Source: Prevotellaceae bacterium UBA6974 (GTDB lineage: Bacteria; Bacteroidota; Bacteroidia; Bacteroidales; Bacteroidaceae). Taken from it: a stretch of 64,000 nt of DNA. The translations under genes and the position numbers were made by a program. The stretch lies in NCBI GenBank assembly GCA_002450165.1, contig DJYQ01000034.1, forward strand, positions 4,108 to 68,107. Reading direction: 5' to 3'. Shown here piece after piece: positions 59,868 to 64,000 of this stretch. Under the pieces are notes generated by a model. The model was not told the origin of the DNA, ran no database searches, and saw only the letters and a program-made list of their open reading frames with translations. Each line of letters starts with the position of its first letter. Position 1 is the stretch's first letter.

Positions 59868-60146
59868 ATGAAAACCGAAGTATTAAACTCAGCAAAAGTT
59901 AACGTTATGTCCAGTGTTTCAATCCGCGAGCAACTGTTGTCAAGCAACGTTGTTTTGGCTCTTGCCGCATTTTTTGGCAAGATCCTGGAGGAGGAGGTTT
60001 CGCCTGTTCAGGCACTGTCCATCCTGAATGTAGTGCTGTCCTTTACTGTTTTGATGCTGTTGTCTGGTTCAAGCCTGTTGATTTTGTGTCCCATTGGCCT
60101 GTGGTTTGCCGCAGCCGTATTCCAATACCTGGGAATGATGGAATAA
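59868..60146 (+). CDS. Small membrane protein of unknown function
   Basis: A 92-residue protein with two hydrophobic helices (VVLALAAFFGK, FTVLMLLSGSSLLILCPIGL). Own promoter and a clear terminator, hence a stand-alone gene. No family recognised. Starts MKTEVLNSAKVNV. Confidence 0.7.
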   Translation: MKTEVLNSAKVNVMSSVSIREQLLSSNVVLALAAFFGKILEEEVSPVQALSILNVVLSFTVLMLLSGSSLLILCPIGLWFAAAVFQYLGMME

Positions 60147-60148
60147 AA

Positions 60149-60186
60149 GAAAGGCCCGAGCGGAAACGCCCGGGTCTTTTTTTTTG
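60149..60186 (+). terminator. Intrinsic terminator of the small membrane protein gene
   Basis: GGCCCGAGCG and CGCCCGGGTC pair around GAAA with one A-C mismatch, then nine T. Confidence 0.88.
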
Positions 60187-60257
60187 TGTCGGTTTTCCTG
60201 TTTGCATCTGCAGGAACGGTTGCGACAGGTAATACAGGCGGTAAGGTTATGACCGGT

Positions 60258-61754
60258 TTATTTGTTCAGTGTCCAGGTCGAACCGTCCTTGGTATCCTTG
60301 ACCTCGAACCCCAGGGCTGCCAGGTCGTCACGTATCTTGTCGCTCAGTGCCCAGTTCTTTTCTGCCTTAGCCTGGTTGCGCTGCTCCAAAAGCATGTCAA
60401 CTACGGCTCCGTATGCTTCCTCGCGTGCCTTGTTGCTGTTGCCGCTCTCCTGGGTAAGCCCCAGTATGTCAAAGGCGAATGTGCTGAACATGTCGGTCAG
60501 TGCTGCTGCAACCTCAGCAGTTATGCTTGCCTTCTTGTCAACCACCGTGTTGATTATACGGCAGGCATCAAACAGGTTGCTGATAACCATGGGGCTTGCC
60601 AGATCGTCGTTCATTGCTTCGTAGCACTTCTCTCGCAATTCTTCCACAGTCTTCATCTCGACCTGAGGCTGCCCCTTGACCTTCTGTCCCTCAGCCAGTC
60701 GCTTTAACGCCTTCCAGCCTTCCATCAGGCGTGCCAGGCCTTTTTCTGCACTCTGCAGGGCCTCGTTCGAGAAATCCACCGTACTGCGGTAGTGAGCCTG
60801 CAGGATGAAGAAGCGTATGGTCATGGGACTGTAGCCGCGTTCCAGGCGCTCGTGCTCACCGGCAAAGAACTGAGGCAGCGTAATGAAGTTGTTGTATGAC
60901 TTGCCCATCTTCTTGCCGTCAATGGTTATCATGTTGTTGTGCATCCAGTAATGCACCATCTGCTTCCCCTGCGAGGCAACTGCCTGGGCAATCTCGCATT
61001 CATGGTGAGGGAACACCAGGTCCAGTCCTCCGCCGTGTATGTCAAACTCCTCGCCCAGATACTTGCGTCCCATGGCGGTACATTCGCAATGCCATCCGGG
61101 GAAACCCTCGCTCCAGGGGCTGGGCCAGTGCATGATGTGCTCGGGCATAGCCTTTTTCCACAGGGCAAAGTCGGCCTGATTGTGCTTTTCGCCCACTCCG
61201 GCCAGCTCGCGGCTCGCATCCTTGATATTTTCCAGCGAACGACCGCTCAATACACCATATCTGTGGTCTTTGTCGTATTTCTCGACATCGAAATAGATAC
61301 TGCCGTTACTCTCGTAGGCATAGCCGTTATCCAAAATCTGACGCACCAGGGCCTGCTGCTCGATGATATGCCCTGTTGCCTGCGGTTCGATGCTGGGCGG
61401 CAGACAGTTCAGCTCCTTCATCGCATCGTGGAACCTGTTTGTATAGTATTGCGCCACCTCCATGGGCTCCAGCTGCTCCAGACGTGCCTTCTTGGCAATC
61501 TTGTCCTCGCCCTCGTCTGCATCGTGCTCCAGATGACCTACGTCCGTGATGTTGCGCACATAGCGCACCTTGTAGCCTATGTGTTGCAGATAGCGGAAAA
61601 GCAAGTCAAATGTAATGGCAGGACGTGCATGACCCAGATGAGCGTCGCCATATACTGTCGGGCCGCATACATACATACCTACACGACCAGGTGTAATGGG
61701 TTTGAACAGTTCTTTCTGACGTGTCAGCGTGTTATAGATGAACAATGGTTGCAT
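60258..61754 (-). CDS. cysS: Cysteinyl-tRNA synthetase
   Basis: A 498-residue class I synthetase. [20 protein letters not shown] (about 29-48, first Cys a zinc ligand, HLGH is the HIGH motif), [13 protein letters not shown] (zinc ligands) and KKMGKSYNN (KMSKS) are all present. It attaches cysteine to tRNA-Cys. Divergent from glnN across a 124-nt intergenic region that has a -7 element TATCTTTG on this strand (61781-61788). Confidence 0.95.
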   Translation of the reverse strand: MQPLFIYNTLTRQKELFKPITPGRVGMYVCGPTVYGDAHLGHARPAITFDLLFRYLQHIGYKVRYVRNITDVGHLEHDADEGEDKIAKKARLEQLEPMEVAQYYTNRFHDAMKELNCLPPSIEPQATGHIIEQQALVRQILDNGYAYESNGSIYFDVEKYDKDHRYGVLSGRSLENIKDASRELAGVGEKHNQADFALWKKAMPEHIMHWPSPWSEGFPGWHCECTAMGRKYLGEEFDIHGGGLDLVFPHHECEIAQAVASQGKQMVHYWMHNNMITIDGKKMGKSYNNFITLPQFFAGEHERLERGYSPMTIRFFILQAHYRSTVDFSNEALQSAEKGLARLMEGWKALKRLAEGQKVKGQPQVEMKTVEELREKCYEAMNDDLASPMVISNLFDACRIINTVVDKKASITAEVAAALTDMFSTFAFDILGLTQESGNSNKAREEAYGAVVDMLLEQRNQAKAEKNWALSDKIRDDLAALGFEVKDTKDGSTWTLNK

Positions 61755-61780
61755 AGCGTATTTAATTTATTTACTGCGTG

Positions 61781-61788
61781 CAAAGATA
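61781..61788 (-). promoter_or_regulatory. -7 element of cysS
   Basis: TATCTTTG on the minus strand, 26 nt upstream of the cysS ATG. The -33 element is unclear. Confidence 0.55.
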
Positions 61789-61819
61789 GGTGTTTTTGCG
61801 ACAAATTGTACAGTTTTTT

Positions 61820-61850
61820 TTGGATAATTGCCCAATAGGATATATCTTTG
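61820..61850 (+). promoter_or_regulatory. Promoter of the glutamine synthetase III gene
   Basis: TTGG (61820-61823) and TATCTTTG (61843-61850) are spaced by 19 nt; ATG at 61879. Confidence 0.75.
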
Positions 61851-61878
61851 CCCGAAAATCACTGTAATTTCAGCTTCT

Positions 61879-64000
61879 ATGTCTGCAACAATCAGGTTCC
61901 AGGTGGTGGGAGAGGCTTTCAGGAGGAAAGCCGTAGATGTGCCCAATCGCGAAGATCGTCCCAGCGAGTTTTTTGCCAAGTATGTATTCAATCGCAGGAA
62001 GATGTCACAATACCTTCCAGCCGATGTCTATGACAAGATGTGCGATGTTATTGACAATGATGCCAAGCTGGACCTTGATACAGCAGATGCAGTTGCCGAG
62101 GGCATGAAGAAATGGGCCATGGAGCTTGGCGTTACCCACTGTACACACTGGTTCCAGCCGTTGACCGAGGGTACTGCCGAGAAGCACGACGGCTTTGTGG
62201 TACATGACGGTCAGGGTGGCATGATTGAGGAGTTTACCGGCAAGCAACTGGTGCAGCAGGAACCCGATGCATCCAGTTTCCCCAATGGCGGCATCCGTTC
62301 GACCTTCGAGGCCCGCGGCTACAGCGCATGGGACCCCGCAAGCCCCGTCTTTGTCATAGGCGACACCCTGCACATCCCTACAATCTTCATCTCGTACACA
62401 GGCGAGGCCCTCGACTACAAGGCTCCGCTCAAGAAATCCCTTCAGGCCGTTGACCGTGCAGCATCCGAGGTTTGCAAGTACTTCTATCCCGATGTCAGGA
62501 AGGTCATCACCAACCTGGGGTGGGAGCAGGAATACTTTCTGGTTGACGAGGGGCTGTATGCCGCACGCCCCGACCTGGTCATGACAGGACGTACCCTGAT
62601 GGGGCACGACAGTGCCAAGAACCAGCAGATGGACGACCACTACCTGGGGTCCATCCCGTCACGTGTGGCAGCCTTTATGAAGGACTTGGAGATACAAGCC
62701 CTGGAACTGGGCATACCATGCAAGACACGCCATAACGAGGTAGCCCCCAACCAGTTCGAGTTCGCACCCATTTTCGAGGAAGCCAACATCGCAGTTGACC
62801 ACAATATGCTGTTCATGGGACTCATGAAGAGCGTTGCCCGCAAGCACGGCTTCCGCTGCTTGCTGCACGAGAAGCCCTTTGCAGGCATCAACGGTTCGGG
62901 CAAGCACAACAACTGGTCGCTGATGACCAATACCGGCATAGCCCTGCACCAGCCAGGCAAGACACCGCTGGACAACCTGCGTTTCATAACCTTTATCGTC
63001 GAGACGCTTATGGCCGTTTACAAGCACAACGCGCTGCTCAAGGCCAGCATCATAAGTGCATCCAATGCACACCGTCTGGGGGCCAACGAGGCGCCGCCGC
63101 TAATCGTCAGCATATTCCTGGGAACCCAGTTGGATCAGGTCCTTGCCCAGCTCGAGAAGAGCGAGGGCCATCAGGACATCCACCTCAGCCCCAAGCAGGC
63201 ACTCAGCCTGGACATCCCGCAGATACCCCAGCTGATGCTCGACAATACCGACCGCAACCGCACCAGCCCATTTGCATTCACCGGCAACCGTTTCGAGTTC
63301 CGTGCCGTAGGTTCGCAGCAGAACTGCGCCGCAGCGCTGATTGTGCTCAATACGGCAGTGGCACAGGCCCTGACTGATTTCAAGAAGCGTGTCGATGCCA
63401 GCATAGCAGGCGGTATGGAAACCACCAAGGCCATCCTGACCGTCCTGCGACAGGACATCAAGACCTGTAAGCCCATACACTTCGACGGCAACGGATACAG
63501 CGAGGAGTGGAGGCAGGAAGCAGCCCGACGGGGCCTTGACACACAGACATCCGTCCCCTGCATACTGGACCGCTACCTGCACCCCGACACCATCGAAATG
63601 TTTGCCAGCATGAACGTGATGACCCAGGCAGAACTGCACGCACGTACCGATATCAAGTTAGAGACCTATTACAAGAAAATACAGATCGAGGCCCGCGTAT
63701 TTGCCGACCTCTGCCTGAACCACATCCTGCCCACTGCATACAGGTATCAGAAGACCCTGATCAGCAACGTGTACAAGATGAACGGTATATTCTCCCCGCA
63801 GGAAGCCAAGGAGCTGAATGCCGACAATATGCAGTTGATACGCACTATCAGCCATCACTGTGCCGTAATAACGCAGAAGACCGAGGACATGCGTCAGGCA
63901 CGCAAGGCAGCCAATACATTGGATACGCCACGCGAGAAGGCTGTTGCTTACTACGATACCGTAGCCCCGCTGCTTAGGGAAATCAGGTATCATGTTGACA
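61879..64000 (+). CDS. glnN: Glutamine synthetase type III, partial at the window end
   Basis: 707 residues are visible and the frame is still open at the window edge. RFQVVGEAFRRKAVDVPN near the N-terminus, then LTEGTAEKHDGF, GWEQEYFLVDE (catalytic Glu region), NEVAPNQFEFAPIFEEAN, HEKPFAGINGSGKHNNWSLM and NRTSPFAFTGNRFEFRAVGS are the GS-III signatures. It makes glutamine from glutamate and ammonia with ATP. Family length is about 730 residues, so only the last few dozen are missing. Confidence 0.95.
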   Translation, partial: MSATIRFQVVGEAFRRKAVDVPNREDRPSEFFAKYVFNRRKMSQYLPADVYDKMCDVIDNDAKLDLDTADAVAEGMKKWAMELGVTHCTHWFQPLTEGTAEKHDGFVVHDGQGGMIEEFTGKQLVQQEPDASSFPNGGIRSTFEARGYSAWDPASPVFVIGDTLHIPTIFISYTGEALDYKAPLKKSLQAVDRAASEVCKYFYPDVRKVITNLGWEQEYFLVDEGLYAARPDLVMTGRTLMGHDSAKNQQMDDHYLGSIPSRVAAFMKDLEIQALELGIPCKTRHNEVAPNQFEFAPIFEEANIAVDHNMLFMGLMKSVARKHGFRCLLHEKPFAGINGSGKHNNWSLMTNTGIALHQPGKTPLDNLRFITFIVETLMAVYKHNALLKASIISASNAHRLGANEAPPLIVSIFLGTQLDQVLAQLEKSEGHQDIHLSPKQALSLDIPQIPQLMLDNTDRNRTSPFAFTGNRFEFRAVGSQQNCAAALIVLNTAVAQALTDFKKRVDASIAGGMETTKAILTVLRQDIKTCKPIHFDGNGYSEEWRQEAARRGLDTQTSVPCILDRYLHPDTIEMFASMNVMTQAELHARTDIKLETYYKKIQIEARVFADLCLNHILPTAYRYQKTLISNVYKMNGIFSPQEAKELNADNMQLIRTISHHCAVITQKTEDMRQARKAANTLDTPREKAVAYYDTVAPLLREIRYHVD

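Overview
The window reads as a chromosomal segment of a Bacteroidota bacterium, most likely Prevotellaceae. Supporting signs are promoter -7 elements of the TAnnTTTG type, a type III glutamine synthetase, a DUF2723 membrane protein, an exported DPP-IV-type peptidase, a smalltalk/amidase module, and abundant degenerate heptamer repeats between genes. No rRNA, CRISPR array, transposase or integrase was recognised. The genus assignment is inference.

Layout. (1) 1-7.6 kb: accessory stretch with three copies of a small DUF3791/DUF3990 toxin-antitoxin-like module, two of them decayed; a probable tripartite toxin-antitoxin-SecB-like chaperone operon with a perfect 16-bp palindrome at its start; and an inverted cell-wall amidase/smalltalk/Gly-rich protein module. 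Two families of structured repeats (called E1, 129 nt, and E2, about 105 nt) with two interchangeable 3' tails (T1, T2) separate these gene groups. (2) 7.6-15.2 kb: probable defence island. A small protein and a 1103-residue metallophosphoesterase-NTPase share the same N-terminal GGNNQILPNA motif. They are followed by a PLD nuclease, a small protein, a dGTPase-like HD hydrolase and another small protein. (3) 15.3-37.9 kb: surface polysaccharide (O-antigen/capsule) locus with flippase, polymerase, seven glycosyltransferases, pyruvyltransferase, SDR plus ThDP enzyme, a CDP-6-deoxyhexose pathway, two acyltransferases, and an epimerase plus undecaprenyl-phosphate sugar transferase. Several 3' genes of this locus have absorbed intergenic-type repeats in frame. 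(4) 37.9-46.7 kb: gene graveyard with intact AAA_14/DUF4143 ATPases, a RhuM protein and a Schlafen-like regulator among fragments of similar genes, plus palindromes and duplicated terminators. (5) 46.86-64 kb: housekeeping core with tRNA-Asn, cysE, an RNA methyltransferase, DPP-IV, purD, membrane proteins, a polysaccharide deacetylase, rnhB, cysS and glnN (cut by the window end).

How it fits together. The polysaccharide locus makes an activated deoxysugar (rfbF, rfbG, 3,5-epimerase, reductase), starts a lipid-linked unit (the MraY/WecA-like transferase), extends and decorates it, flips and polymerises it. The flanking accessory regions carry selfish and defensive modules.

Candidates most worth a second look: the E1/E2-T1/T2 structured repeats (compensatory base changes and tail swapping), the GGNNQILPNA-sharing gene pair next to the PLD/dGTPase operon, the SecB-linked toxin-antitoxin operon, and the capture of repeats into reading frames. 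All functional calls come from reading motifs and domain patterns by eye; no database search was run.
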